Assembly (NCBI GenBank): GCA_900455155.1
Contig: UGUC01000002.1
Span: 62,001-126,000 of the forward strand
DNA length: 64,000 nucleotides
Direction of reading: 5' to 3'
From: Providencia stuartii
Lineage (GTDB): Bacteria > Pseudomonadota > Gammaproteobacteria > Enterobacterales > Enterobacteriaceae
The notes under the pieces are model-generated. The model was not told the DNA's origin. It worked only from the letters and a program-made list of their open reading frames with translations, and did not search any database. Below, piece after piece: positions 15,907 to 23,826 of this stretch (positions are counted from its first letter, which is position 1; every line of letters begins with the position of its first letter). The position numbers and the translations under genes were made by a program.

Positions 15907-15998
15907 TGAACGAGCGCAAATTAAGACTTGAGACTGTGAAAATTTGGCAAGAGCTAATTTTACAAGCTAAGCGAAAATACCAATGGTGGGAGTTGTAG
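15906..15998 (+). CDS. 30-residue ORF in the nin region
   Basis: MNERKLRLETVKIWQELILQ..., a basic amphipathic helix ending KYQWWEL. GAGGG lies upstream. It fills the only space between the membrane protein and the 94-residue gene, so it is probably translated; function unknown. Confidence 0.35.
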   Translation: MNERKLRLETVKIWQELILQAKRKYQWWEL

Positions 15999-16022
15999 CA
16001 GCATGGAACAGGAGAGCTAACA

Positions 16023-16307
16023 GTGAGTGATAAGCTGCCAGATGAAATTTTAAAAACGCTAGCCACTGAGCCAATGTTTATCGAAGTGGTAGAACGCTGT
16101 TTAGATGAAAGTGAGTTAGTTAGTAATTTTAGCCGTATCTATGGCGTTGATTTGCCAAGAAAGCCAACCTCACCACTAATTGCAATGGTCGACGAAGCGA
16201 CAGGATTTAGAGAGCATCAATTTAATGAGTTCTTTACAGCTTTTATCCCGTTTGTTTATCGGTGTGTTTGGTTGCCACTTTACAGCGAAGGAAAACTGGG
16301 AGGCTAA
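16023..16307 (+). CDS. Conserved nin-region hypothetical protein
   Basis: 94 residues from a GTG at 16023. MSDKLPDEILKTLATEPMFIEVVER...MVDEATGFREHQFNEFFTAFIPFVYRCVW is a recognisable conserved phage protein of unknown role. It ends one base before the TTG start proposed for ninB. Confidence 0.6.
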   Translation: MSDKLPDEILKTLATEPMFIEVVERCLDESELVSNFSRIYGVDLPRKPTSPLIAMVDEATGFREHQFNEFFTAFIPFVYRCVWLPLYSEGKLGG

Positions 16308-16308
16308 C

Positions 16309-16752
16309 TTGGAAGCAGATTTTCTCTTCCACGAATCAACCAAAAATACCGCATGGCAACACCTCAAAGAAGTTCTAGCAACAAACCAACCACACCGAAT
16401 CATCATTAAGCCTTGGAAGTCCACACGCTCACTATCTCAGAATGCAACTTTCCATATGTGGTGTGGAGAGATAAGCAAGTATCTGTGTAAAAACAAAGCT
16501 AATTTCACGCCTGAAGCTGTCAAGGACATGTTAAAGCACACATTTCTAGGCTACGAGGTGGTAGAGATGATAGACGCTACTACACAGGATATAGAGCGCG
16601 TCAGGACACTACGAAAAACATCAAAGTTAGATACAGGTGAAATGTTCCACTTCATGGAGCAGGTTGAGTGTTGGGCGGCGGGTATAGGTTGTCTCGTGAC
16701 GATACCGAAAGAATCACAGTACATGAAACTCAAGGAGCAGCAAGAGAGATGA
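16309..16752 (+). CDS. ninB: NinB recombination protein
   Basis: 147 residues from the TTG at 16309, preceded by GGGAGG; the in-frame ATGs further upstream lie well inside the preceding gene. RIIIKPWKSTRSLSQNATFHMWCGEIS matches the NinB core (VTIQERNRSLDQNRKLWACLGDVS in lambda). NinB (Orf) is a single-strand DNA-binding accessory that can replace RecFOR functions. It works beside RusA and RecET genes found in this phage. Confidence 0.82.
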   Translation: MEADFLFHESTKNTAWQHLKEVLATNQPHRIIIKPWKSTRSLSQNATFHMWCGEISKYLCKNKANFTPEAVKDMLKHTFLGYEVVEMIDATTQDIERVRTLRKTSKLDTGEMFHFMEQVECWAAGIGCLVTIPKESQYMKLKEQQER

Positions 16753-17204
16753 CTAAATTGATAGACGAAAAGACACTTGTTGATGTTGGTCTGTTAAGAG
16801 AATGGAACGGGAGATGGAAATTTAAATTTTCGATTGATGGAAAATTTAAGTTTGCAAACAGCAAGCAGTCCGCAATTGAGCGTGCGTCTGAAGCTTATGT
16901 GAAAGCTCCAAAAGAAGCACTTTTCACTAAAGATGAGCGCTTCAGAGAACATGAGCGTGAATTCATAGAAAAAATGGATAAAAAGTATGGGTGTTGCTCA
17001 AATAGCGAGATAGAGCGACTTATTCATAACGCATCTGCAAAATCCGCAAACAATAGAGCATCGTCAAGCAGGGAGTTTAACAGCAATGGAGGCAGGAGAT
17101 CAGGTGCGGCTGTTAGTTCAGAGGCAGCGCGTACATTTGCTGATGAAAAGATGAGTCTTGAGCGATACCTTGAGTATCGAGTCAGCGCGAGCATAACTTC
17201 ATAA
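16749..17204 (+). CDS. Hypothetical nin-region protein
   Basis: 151 residues from the ATG at 16749, overlapping the ninB stop (ATGA). Charged, with a long helical middle (RFREHEREFIEKMDKKYG) and a Ser/Asn/Gly-rich disordered stretch (NNRASSSREFNSNGG). The first half (DVGLLREWNGRWKFKFSIDGKFKFANSKQSAI) is beta-rich. No family recognised. Confidence 0.5.
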   Translation: MTKLIDEKTLVDVGLLREWNGRWKFKFSIDGKFKFANSKQSAIERASEAYVKAPKEALFTKDERFREHEREFIEKMDKKYGCCSNSEIERLIHNASAKSANNRASSSREFNSNGGRRSGAAVSSEAARTFADEKMSLERYLEYRVSASITS

Positions 17205-17217
17205 GAATGAGTGTATT

Positions 17218-17415
17218 ATGAAAGAACCCCACATATACAGGCTTCTCACTTACGAAGAAGCAGAAAGACTTTGTGAGCATTACAAGCGACAAGGTTATTC
17301 CCCAGTCAAAATGCTCAATATTAACCCGAAATATTTCGACGTATCAGTCAATCTACCAACCCAAAAATGGCTCAAGCCAACACCGCGAACAATGATTAAT
17401 AGGATGTGGAGATGA
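17218..17415 (+). CDS. Hypothetical nin-region protein
   Basis: 65 residues, HIYRLLTYEEAERLCEHYKRQGYSPVKML..., ending basic. It overlaps the next gene by ATGA. Compact alpha/beta pattern; no family recognised. Confidence 0.5.
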   Translation: MKEPHIYRLLTYEEAERLCEHYKRQGYSPVKMLNINPKYFDVSVNLPTQKWLKPTPRTMINRMWR

Positions 17416-17624
17416 AAAACGAAGCAGAAGCGTTTATGAGCGCATTAACAACACTCAAGCTATGTTGGGCTATCCATAAGTCCAATGAAGCCGTCAGGAA
17501 GTGTGCAGGGCTATTAAAGCGCAAATTTAAAGAGCACTTAGCGTATGAAGCAATGCGGAAGATTGAAGGTAGTAGTAACCCGATGTTGGTTATCACACTT
17601 GCAGAGTGGGAGCTAGAGAAATGA
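17412..17624 (+). CDS. Hypothetical nin-region protein
   Basis: 70 residues from the ATG at 17412 with GGAG just upstream, predicted all-helical (NEAEAFMSALTTLKLCWAIH). ATGA overlaps on both sides place it in the same translational chain as the nuclease gene that follows. Confidence 0.5.
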   Translation: MKNEAEAFMSALTTLKLCWAIHKSNEAVRKCAGLLKRKFKEHLAYEAMRKIEGSSNPMLVITLAEWELEK

Positions 17625-17905
17625 CAAGTATCTACCGCTCAAAAAAATGGCTCAAAGCCGTAGCTCAAATCGAATGTTGTGTCTTGTGTGGTCGCTATGG
17701 CACTCAGGTAGCACATAGAAACGAAGATAAGGGGATGGGGCTTAAGGTTGACGATAGCCTCACAGCAGCATTATGTCAGCACTGCCATCATGAGATTGAT
17801 AACGGCAGCAAGTTGAGTCGAATTGAAAGACGTCAACTGATGGATAGGGCGATTGTTTTAACACTTAGGGAGCTAACCAGAGGGGGATTGATAGAACCAT
17901 CATGA
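17621..17905 (+). CDS. YbcO-like phage nuclease (DUF1364)
   Basis: 94 residues from the ATG at 17621 (MTSIYRSKKWLKAVA). CVLCGRYG, then QVAHRNEDKGMGLK and CQHCHHEIDNG are the metal-binding and catalytic pieces of the DUF1364/YbcO DNase family, an HNH-like fold. Located directly before rusA as in lambdoid nin regions, so a role in processing recombination or replication intermediates is likely. Confidence 0.75.
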   Translation: MTSIYRSKKWLKAVAQIECCVLCGRYGTQVAHRNEDKGMGLKVDDSLTAALCQHCHHEIDNGSKLSRIERRQLMDRAIVLTLRELTRGGLIEPS

Positions 17906-18267
17906 AGCAATATCACCTCAAGTTGCCGTGGCCGCCTTCAGTAAATACGTACTGGCGACACTGCAAAGGCAGGCACTATATATCATCAAAGGGTACAGGC
18001 TACCGAAAGCAAGTAACAGATTACATCAAGCAACATAACCTAGATATCAAAACCACCTCTCGCATCAAGATAATCATCACTGCAAACCCTCCAGACAAAC
18101 GCAAAAGAGACCTCGATAACTTGCCTAAAGCTGTTTTCGATTCGCTTACTCACGCCAACTTTTGGGATGACGACGAGCAGATAGATGATTTTCGAATTAA
18201 ACGCGGCGAGAGGGTTAAAGGCGGCTCACTGGATATCATGATATGGGAGATAGATGATGCAGGCTGA
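17902..18267 (+). CDS. rusA: RusA Holliday-junction endonuclease
   Basis: 121 residues. LPWPPSVNTYWRHCKGRHYISSKG at the start and KRDLDNLPKAVFDSLTHANFWDDDEQIDD in the middle carry the conserved Asp cluster of RusA. It resolves Holliday junctions and can produce packageable linear DNA from branched replication products. Overlaps its neighbours at both ends. Confidence 0.92.
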   Translation: MKQYHLKLPWPPSVNTYWRHCKGRHYISSKGTGYRKQVTDYIKQHNLDIKTTSRIKIIITANPPDKRKRDLDNLPKAVFDSLTHANFWDDDEQIDDFRIKRGERVKGGSLDIMIWEIDDAG

Positions 18268-18484
18268 GATAACAACCATTCCAGAATTACTCATCAAAGC
18301 CAGAGGAAATCAAACCAAGGTAGCTGGCTGGATAAGCGCATCGCGAAATACAGTAAGGAAGTACGCATTCGACGTAAAGGCAGAAAAGCACATCATTGTA
18401 AATGGGCAGCTTATGGTTATACATCGCGGTGGAATCGGCGGAGCGATAAAAGGAAAGAGTGAAGTATTGCAGGGGGTGAGATGA
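18257..18484 (+). CDS. ninH: NinH-like protein
   Basis: 75 residues from the second ATG (18257). IPELLIKARGNQTKVAGWISASRNTVRKYAFDVKAEKHIIVNGQLMVIHRG matches lambda NinH, a small Fis-like helix-turn-helix protein of unclear role. Directly before Q, as in lambda. Confidence 0.82.
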   Translation: MQAEITTIPELLIKARGNQTKVAGWISASRNTVRKYAFDVKAEKHIIVNGQLMVIHRGGIGGAIKGKSEVLQGVR

Positions 18485-18984
18485 ACTACATCGGAGAGAA
18501 AGAACTTACAAAGGAGCAATTCGACTGGCTTAATGGATGGCTTGAATTGTGGGGCGCTTGGGTTCACTCAGGCCGAGTAGACATGAGGAAAATTAACATC
18601 ATATACAAATTCATGCAATCAGTTGACCCAAGCAAAAATCTAACACGGCCGATGTGTAATGACGATGACGGAATGTTGATTTCTCAGGTCATAGATTCTG
18701 TCATCGCCATTGACAAGCAGGCTTACAAGATATTGATAAGTTACTACGTGTACGGCGCGTCAAAGCTTTCGATAGCATCTTACTACCATAACAATGCAAA
18801 ACCTCGCAAAATGAACACAAGGTCAGGAGGAAAAGTAAAGGTTCCATCATTGCGAACATGTCGAAGAGAGGTTGACGAAAAGCTGAAAGCTTGTCAGTGG
18901 TTATTATACGAACCTCTACGAAATGCAATGAACGGTCGCAAACGTGTAGCTAAAGTTAGAAAAATAACTGAACTTTGCTATTGA
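18481..18984 (+). CDS. Q: Late antiterminator Q (DUF1133 type)
   Basis: 167 residues. VIAIDKQAYKILISYYVYGASKLSIASYYH and VPSLRTCRREVDEKLKACQWLLYEPL resemble the DUF1133 class of Q proteins (phage 82/21 type). Q loads on RNA polymerase paused just after the late promoter and lets it read through the terminator. The late promoter begins inside the last codons of this gene and the terminator follows 50 bases later. Confidence 0.82.
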   Translation: MNYIGEKELTKEQFDWLNGWLELWGAWVHSGRVDMRKINIIYKFMQSVDPSKNLTRPMCNDDDGMLISQVIDSVIAIDKQAYKILISYYVYGASKLSIASYYHNNAKPRKMNTRSGGKVKVPSLRTCRREVDEKLKACQWLLYEPLRNAMNGRKRVAKVRKITELCY

Positions 18985-19009
18985 CAGAAATGGCCAAATG
19001 GACAATACT
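18981..19009 (+). promoter_or_regulatory. Late promoter pR'
   Basis: TTGACA (18981-18986), exactly 17 bases, then AATACT (19004-19009). It lies at the Q stop codon and directs lysis, head and tail genes. Confidence 0.78.
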
Positions 19010-19061
19010 TATCAGGTAAGCTGCCTTAATTGTTCTTAGGTTGGCTTAACCAGATTAATAG

Positions 19062-19085
19062 AGCCTCACTTCGGTGGGGCTTTTT
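19062..19085 (+). terminator. tR' late terminator overcome by Q
   Basis: AGCCTCAC, TTCG loop, GTGGGGCT, then five T. About 50 bases after the late promoter start, the usual Q-controlled terminator position. Confidence 0.75.
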
Positions 19086-19127
19086 GCATTGCAAGGGTTT
19101 ATATGCTTGATGAATTCGAGTGAGCAT

Positions 19128-19158
19128 AAAAAAGCCACCAACTTTTTAGGATGGTGGC
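19128..19158 (-). terminator. Minus-strand terminator in the late leader
   Basis: GCCACCA/TGGTGGC stem; on the minus strand it is followed by a run of T. It would stop a leftward transcript that starts between here and about 19.4 kb. That 300-base stretch holds a 15-base direct repeat (TGATGTTCTATTTAT, two copies) but no gene I can support. Confidence 0.45.
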
Positions 19159-19368
19159 AAAAGATTGCAAATCATGTTTATAGCTAAACCAAAAAAAAAC
19201 TCTTGGTCGTCTTTTATTTTAACCAACCAATTTAAAAAAAGAAACAGGCTTTATCTGATGTTCTATTTATTGATGTTCTATTTATAACTGGTTAATATTG
19301 TTCCGATGCCGGAATTCCGGTGTCGCCAATTAAAGCTGTAAGGATTGCTTACAAGTTCACATTTAACA

Positions 19369-19390
19369 GGTCGCCTAGTGCGGCCTTTTT
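19369..19390 (+). terminator. Second terminator in the late leader
   Basis: GGTCGC, 5-base loop, GCGGCC (one U-G pair), then TTTTT. Read by the late transcript before the lysis genes. Confidence 0.55.
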
Positions 19391-19474
19391 CGTATACAGC
19401 CGCCACAGACTCAGCTTCTAATCTTTACCCTCACTAAAGAGCTGTGCGCGGCTTTCTATTTAAGAGAGGTAGTT

Positions 19475-19690
19475 ATGAGCAATCAAAATGAAGGTGAATT
19501 TTTAGGCGTTATTGTCACTAATGGTAATTTAAGCCTAGAAGAACGAGTAACAGCATTAGAGCTTGCATCACATCAACAAGGCGAGGTTATCTCCACCTTA
19601 AGCGATAGAATGGGTAAATCGCCAGAAGGTGGAGATGATGTTATTTTTGTAGATAAATTAACAGCACCTCCAATGAAGCTCCGTTCTTAG
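19475..19690 (+). CDS. Hypothetical late-leader protein
   Basis: 71 residues, MSNQNEGEFLGVIVTNGNLSL..., a probable short coiled coil (LEERVTALELASHQQGEVISTL) in the middle. GAGAGG precedes the ATG. First gene of the late operon; no family recognised. Confidence 0.55.
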   Translation: MSNQNEGEFLGVIVTNGNLSLEERVTALELASHQQGEVISTLSDRMGKSPEGGDDVIFVDKLTAPPMKLRS

Positions 19691-19693
19691 TAA

Positions 19694-19936
19694 TTACAAT
19701 TGAACAAACTTACCTTGTTCTTGAGCATTCCCTTTTAATTGCTCAGCAAGGAATTTTAGTTTTTCTTTTACGCTATCATCAAACCCTTGATGGTCAGCCA
19801 TTGCCACAATTAAATCGGCGAGCATAACTGCATTATCACGTGGAATTACACATCCGAGATATCCGAATGCAATTCGAAGTGCTGCAACTTCATCTTGTAT
19901 TTCTCTAAGTGTTTTATCTTTTTCAGTAATCGTCAT
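19694..19936 (-). CDS. Antisense cargo gene in the lysis region
   Basis: 80 residues from the ATG at 19934-19936 with GAGG 8 bases upstream (MTITEKDKTLREIQDEVAAL). Opposite strand to the whole late operon, so probably expressed from the lysogen (moron). The helical pattern ALRIAFGYLGCV...MLADLIVAMA is faintly like the anti-adaptor IraP; this is a weak resemblance only. Confidence 0.55.
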   Translation of the reverse strand: MTITEKDKTLREIQDEVAALRIAFGYLGCVIPRDNAVMLADLIVAMADHQGFDDSVKEKLKFLAEQLKGNAQEQGKFVQL

Positions 19937-20094
19937 AAAAGTCCTCACACCGAAGTTAATCAGCCATCGCTTCGGTAAGTTACATAGGGCTGAACATTTA
20001 ACTTATCTCAAATGCTGATTAAATTCATTAATCCAAATCCGGTCATCTAATGGTGGCTTTCTATTAACCAATTCCTCCAGTAAAGGGGGTGAGT

Positions 20095-20412
20095 ATGGAT
20101 CATATGAAAGAAAACCCCGAGTTCTGGGATAACGTATTTCAAATTATTGCTGCTCATAAGGAGCAAGGTATTAGCGCATCACTAGCAACAGGCATGGCGA
20201 TTCTACGCGGCAAGTACAACGGCGGCGGTTGGAAGAAGACGCTATTTGATGGCGCTATGTGTGCACTATTTGCATGGTTTGTAAAAGACCTTCTAACACT
20301 GCTTGGTCTTAACCATGAGTTGGCTTACCTAGCGAGTGTCTTCATTGGGTATGTCGGCGTGGATGGTCTGAGTAAAATTATTAAAGGCAGGGCGGGGGTG
20401 AACAATGACTAA
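20095..20412 (+). CDS. Lambda S-type holin
   Basis: 105 residues from the ATG at 20095. AHKEQGISASLATGMAILRGKYNGG and LASVFIGYVGVDGLSKIIKG match lambda S, with three hydrophobic segments (class I). GTG at 20089, ATG at 20095 and ATG at 20104 are all in frame; lambda S also uses two close starts to make holin and antiholin, so a dual start is plausible. The holin sets the time of lysis by opening the inner membrane. Overlaps the endolysin gene by 8 bases. Confidence 0.9.
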   Translation: MDHMKENPEFWDNVFQIIAAHKEQGISASLATGMAILRGKYNGGGWKKTLFDGAMCALFAWFVKDLLTLLGLNHELAYLASVFIGYVGVDGLSKIIKGRAGVNND

Positions 20413-20821
20413 GCAAGCGCGAGGCATTCGCAATAACAACCCTGGTAACATTGATTACAACAAAGCCAATAATTGGAAAGGGCAATTGCCGCATGACCCA
20501 AGTATTGAACCTCGCTTCTGTCGATTTGAAAGTCCTGCCTATGGTATTCGTGCATTGATGGCACTACTTCGTACCTACCAGCGTAAGTACGGGTTAAAAA
20601 CCGTATCAGGCCTGATTGACCGCTGGGCTCCGACGAATGAAAACAACACCCGAGCATATATTAACGGTGTAGCTAAAGAGTTGGGTGTATCGCCTACTGA
20701 TGTTATCAGTCTTTATGATAAGGCAACCACAATTAAACTGGCCAAGGCAATCATTCGTCATGAAAATGGCTCACAGCCATACGATGAGGCTACGTTCGAA
20801 AAGGCGTGGAGTTTGCTGTGA
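20405..20821 (+). CDS. Endolysin candidate (P5-like muramidase/transglycosylase)
   Basis: 138 residues. GIRNNNPGNIDY, RFCRFESPAYGIRALMALLRTYQRKYGLKTV and DRWAPTNENNTRAYI are the hallmarks of a phage family related to PRD1 P5/structural lysozyme-like proteins. It has no signal peptide, so it needs the holin. Its place between holin and Rz makes it the endolysin; the exact bond cut is not shown by the sequence. Confidence 0.8.
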   Translation: MTKQARGIRNNNPGNIDYNKANNWKGQLPHDPSIEPRFCRFESPAYGIRALMALLRTYQRKYGLKTVSGLIDRWAPTNENNTRAYINGVAKELGVSPTDVISLYDKATTIKLAKAIIRHENGSQPYDEATFEKAWSLL

Positions 20822-21198
20822 AAAGGCTTATAGCTTTAGCACCGTTTATTTGCTGGCTGTTGCTATTCATATTTGGCTTAATACTGACATATCAGATGGT
20901 CAAAGTGAGTAAAGAGAATGGAAAGCTCATTGAGCAATTATCAACAAGCCAGCTACTAAACCAAGTAACCCAATCAGCAATAACTCTTCACTATCAAGCA
21001 TCACTCGATAATATCAAAGCAAAGCAATTAGAGGACTCAGAACATGTCAAAGTTAAGACTGTTATCAAAACAGTACTCAAAGACAATGAGTGCGCTAATA
21101 CTGCTGTGCCTGACGATGTTGTTAGTGAGTTGCACAAGTACAAAAGAGGTATTGATTCCCGTTCAGTCTCCACCAATACCAGCACAGTTAACCGCTGA
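20818..21198 (+). CDS. Rz: Rz-like spanin, inner-membrane subunit
   Basis: 126 residues from a GTG at 20818 that overlaps the endolysin stop and follows GGAG. One N-terminal membrane helix (about 6-28), then a periplasmic helical domain. Joins with Rz1 to fuse inner and outer membranes in the last step of lysis. Confidence 0.8.
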   Translation: MKRLIALAPFICWLLLFIFGLILTYQMVKVSKENGKLIEQLSTSQLLNQVTQSAITLHYQASLDNIKAKQLEDSEHVKVKTVIKTVLKDNECANTAVPDDVVSELHKYKRGIDSRSVSTNTSTVNR

Positions 21199-21355
21199 TT
21201 GTCCTCAGCCTGATATTCCTGAAAAAGTGGACTGGGGCGACATGCCACAACTGCTAGTTGATGCGATGAATTCAATAGCAAAGTGCAATTTAGATAAGAA
21301 AGCCATTCGAGAGATTGAAGCAAATAGGTTAGGTGTTAAGAATGGCGACAGATAA
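21044..21355 (+). CDS. Rz1: Rz1-like spanin lipoprotein
   Basis: 103 residues in a different frame, starting inside Rz. Signal peptide with lipobox LLVSC (Cys about 30), then a Pro-rich region (VQSPPIPAQL) as in Rz1, and a longer C-terminal tail than lambda Rz1. Partly embedded in Rz, the usual overlapping arrangement. Confidence 0.82.
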   Translation: MSKLRLLSKQYSKTMSALILLCLTMLLVSCTSTKEVLIPVQSPPIPAQLTADCPQPDIPEKVDWGDMPQLLVDAMNSIAKCNLDKKAIREIEANRLGVKNGDR

Positions 21356-21694
21356 AGCTATGGCGTGTTCTGGATTTGCCTCCTGTAGGAATAAATAAAC
21401 TCCAGCAGCAGTAACAATCTTAAATAGTAGTTCAGTAACTCGTACCATGTAAATCTCCTTAGTTAAAGTAGCGATAGGGCGTAATTCCCTATATGGGCAC
21501 CTATTTTTAACTTGTTGATTTAATTTGGTATGTGTTTTGCTTTAGCAATGCGTGAAATTTGACAACAAAGAAATGCCCCAGATATCGAGGCAAAGTAGAG
21601 AATAATAGTTTATGAATGTAACGTCACTATACGTTAATCGTGAATAACCACAACATTAAAAAGGTAGTAATCTCAAGCAGATATTACAAATCTG

Positions 21695-21719
21695 AGCCTC
21701 GCAAAATAGCGGGCTTTTT
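21695..21719 (+). terminator. Terminator hairpin 1
   Basis: AGCCtCGC, AAAATA loop, GCGGGCT, TTTTT. It is followed by the 23-codon ORF. Same outer sequence as the hairpin at 21902. Confidence 0.6.
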
Positions 21720-21733
21720 AATGGAGAAATATC

Positions 21734-21805
21734 ATGGCAACGCAGGGTTTTGATAAGCCAGATCAATTCCGGGAAGAACTGGATAAAAGCATTCTGAAAG
21801 AATAA
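21734..21805 (+). CDS. 23-residue ORF
   Basis: MATQGFDKPDQFREELDKSI..., with GGAG 9 bases upstream. It starts right after a terminator, like a decayed or regulatory leftover. A minus-strand terminator overlaps its 3' side. Confidence 0.25.
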   Translation: MATQGFDKPDQFREELDKSILKE

Positions 21806-21901
21806 AAAAAGCCCACACACCGCGGGCTAAGTACATCTGTTGAACTAATGAATATCACATTAAATGTAGTTGACGCATTCAAAATATGCAAGCGAATAAT
21901 G

Positions 21902-21927
21902 AGCCTCTGAGAAATCAGGGGCTTTTT
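21902..21927 (+). terminator. Terminator hairpin 2
   Basis: AGCCTCTGA, GAAA loop, TCAGGGGCT, TTTTT: a 9-pair stem closed by a GNRA loop. The flanks (GAGCCTC...GGCTTTTTAATGG) repeat those of hairpin 1 while the inner stem differs. Confidence 0.65.
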
Positions 21928-22285
21928 AATGGCAAAAAAATAGCCCCTGGTGTTGAGGCTTGAAAAGGAAATAATCTTTGCTGTGTACATCTTAAGGACG
22001 GCACTAATTCTATACAGAGTTTATTCAATTAGTTACATGGTAGTTAAAAATAAGTTTGATTATGTAAATTTATTTATCTTCCAATGAATCAGAAGCTTTT
22101 TAATAGGTGTAATTATCCCACCATTTAAGGGGGTGATCGCTATCTTGACTGCTAGGAACAGACTAGAAGTTGCTTAGCAGAGTATCGCTAAGCTGCGAAC
22201 TTTACGCATTTCACCGCTCATTCACAGAGCAATTCTAAAACGTCGAATCCAATCACTTTGATATGAGCCTTCGAGGAAGTCAGTT

Positions 22286-22363
22286 ATGGCTGGCGAGCTT
22301 CGACGGGCTGATTTCCTATGTGAACGAGGGTTCATTTCAAATGAAGGTAATACGTATGAATAA
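22286..22363 (+). CDS. 25-residue ORF coupled to the KilA-N gene
   Basis: MAGELRRADFLCERGFISNE..., with GAGGAAG before the ATG. Its stop overlaps the KilA-N ATG (ATGAATAA), so it may act as a translated leader. No homology recognised. Confidence 0.35.
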   Translation: MAGELRRADFLCERGFISNEGNTYE

Positions 22364-23123
22364 TATTATTCCTCTCGAATATGATGGGCACCCTGTGCGT
22401 TTTAATAACGACGGATGGATCAATGCTACCGATATAGCAGCTAAATTTGGGAAAGTGCCCAATGAGTGGGTCAGGCTTCCTGAAACAATAGCCTATATTC
22501 AAGCACTTGAAGGTAGATACGGGAAAATCCCGTATGTAAAAACTAGCAAAGCTAGGAAAGATAGGGGTGGCGGAACATGGCTGCACCCAAAACTAGCAGT
22601 GCGTTTCGCTCGCTGGCTGTCCGTTGATTTTGAAATATGGTGTGATGAACAAATTGATGCTCTTATCCGTGGTAATATGCCAGTTTATAATGATGAGAGA
22701 ATCAATGCGATATTCTTACTTGATAAGCCAACATCATGGGAGAAGCGCTTTCAACAACCTTTCTATCAAGCATTAAGCCGAATGTCTGGTTTGCCTTATT
22801 CTGGTCATGTTGGTGGTTGTCCATCGCTATTCGGGATGATAACAGCTAAGTGGGTATACCAAGCCGTGTTGCCTGATTCTGTTTATGAAGAAGCTAAGCA
22901 GATGGCAAAGGACAGTAAAGATAAAATACACCAATACCTAAAACCAGAAGCTTTACAACTGGTGCAGGATCAATTAGTTGCTGTCACTACTTTAGCTAAC
23001 GGTTGCATTGACTATAAAGACTTTGAAGCTAGATGTGTTCAGGCTTTTGGTAAGTCAGGAATGCAAGGGCTTCTAGTTTTTCCAAGTCATCAACAGTCAT
23101 CACACTCTGCAACATTACAATAG
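22356..23123 (+). CDS. KilA-N domain protein with P63C-like C-terminus
   Basis: 255 residues from the ATG at 22356 (MNNIIPLEYDGHPVRF), preceded by GAAGG; longer frames read back into the leader. KilA-N DNA-binding domain (about 1-105: VRFNNDGWINATDIAAKFGK...WLHPKLAVRFARWLSVDFEIWCDEQI). The second half (WEKRFQQPFYQALSRMSGLPYSG...KWVYQAVLPDSVYEEAK) fits the P63C domain. Probably a phage regulator or antirepressor; its role here is unknown. Confidence 0.8.
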   Translation: MNNIIPLEYDGHPVRFNNDGWINATDIAAKFGKVPNEWVRLPETIAYIQALEGRYGKIPYVKTSKARKDRGGGTWLHPKLAVRFARWLSVDFEIWCDEQIDALIRGNMPVYNDERINAIFLLDKPTSWEKRFQQPFYQALSRMSGLPYSGHVGGCPSLFGMITAKWVYQAVLPDSVYEEAKQMAKDSKDKIHQYLKPEALQLVQDQLVAVTTLANGCIDYKDFEARCVQAFGKSGMQGLLVFPSHQQSSHSATLQ

Positions 23124-23153
23124 GCTCTAGTGGCCTTTTTTATTGGGTGGAAT

Positions 23154-23294
23154 ATGAAAACAGGAACACTGCATTACAAAATGACACTGCGCCGTTATAT
23201 GCACCCAGTGTTTATTATTGGAGCTTTGATTCACAGCACTTGGTTAATGAAGCTCTGTTTTAAGAAAGAAATTGTGTTTGAAGAAATTTTATAA
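23154..23294 (+). CDS. Small phage membrane protein
   Basis: 46 residues, MKTGTLHYKMTLRRYMHPVF..., one hydrophobic segment (VFIIGALIHSTWLMKLC) with a basic end. Lies between KilA-N and the terminase genes. Plausible but without known function. Confidence 0.45.
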   Translation: MKTGTLHYKMTLRRYMHPVFIIGALIHSTWLMKLCFKKEIVFEEIL

Positions 23295-23423
23295 AATTCT
23301 ACAAACGTCATTCATAGAGTGGCGTTGATAGAGTTTTTATATAGGTTTTTGTTACTGGTGGTCTCGGGATTTACGAGGCATATATGAAAACAGCCAGTGG
23401 ATTGTTCTAATTGAGGTTAATTA

Positions 23424-23826
23424 ATGGCGACTAAAACAAAAATGGGTCGCCCAAGTAAATTTGCAGAGAGTTTAGTTAAAGCAAAAGAATACTTAATGGG
23501 CGGATATGAAACGGTTGGTGATGTTGTACCAAGTGTGGCTGGTCTAGCCTGTTATTTAGGCGTTAGCCGGTCAACGGTTCAGCAATATGCCAAAGAAAAT
23601 GAAGACTTTTCGGGCACGTTAGAAGCTATAAAAACGTTACAGGAAAATAGACTGATAAATAAAGGCCTGATTGGTGAGTTTAATCCAACGATAACCAAGC
23701 TAATGCTGGCCAATCATGGTTACAGTGAGAAGCAGGAAGTGGATCACAAATCCTCTGATAGCTCAATGTCACCAAACAAAAATAGTTCTGGTTGCTGGGG
23801 GTAGCAATGACGGTAGCGAGGATTGA
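23424..23826 (+). CDS. Terminase small subunit, frame interrupted near the end
   Basis: About 133 residues. Helix-turn-helix (PSVAGLACYLGVSRSTVQQYAKENEDF) then TKLMLANHGYSEKQEVDHKS. As given, the frame ends SPNKNSSGCWG at 23804; removing one A from the A5 run at 23778-23782 restores SPNKIVLVAGGSNDGSED, the usual tail of this family. It recognises the packaging site and feeds DNA to the large subunit, whose start it overlaps. Confidence 0.85.

Larger units (their letters stand above)
21356..22285 (+). other. 930-base region between lysis and KilA-N genes, terminators and short ORFs only
   Basis: No long gene. It contains two terminator hairpins (entered separately), a 23-codon ORF, and on the minus strand near 21329-21449 an AAGGAG box followed by a short frame (MVRVTELLFK...) that would extend as a hydrophobic peptide only if one base is removed. 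I support no full gene here. Confidence 0.4.

Noticed and set aside
19085-19475. tRNA or further gene in the late leader
   Set aside because: No cloverleaf could be drawn; the space is explained by terminators and the late promoter leader.
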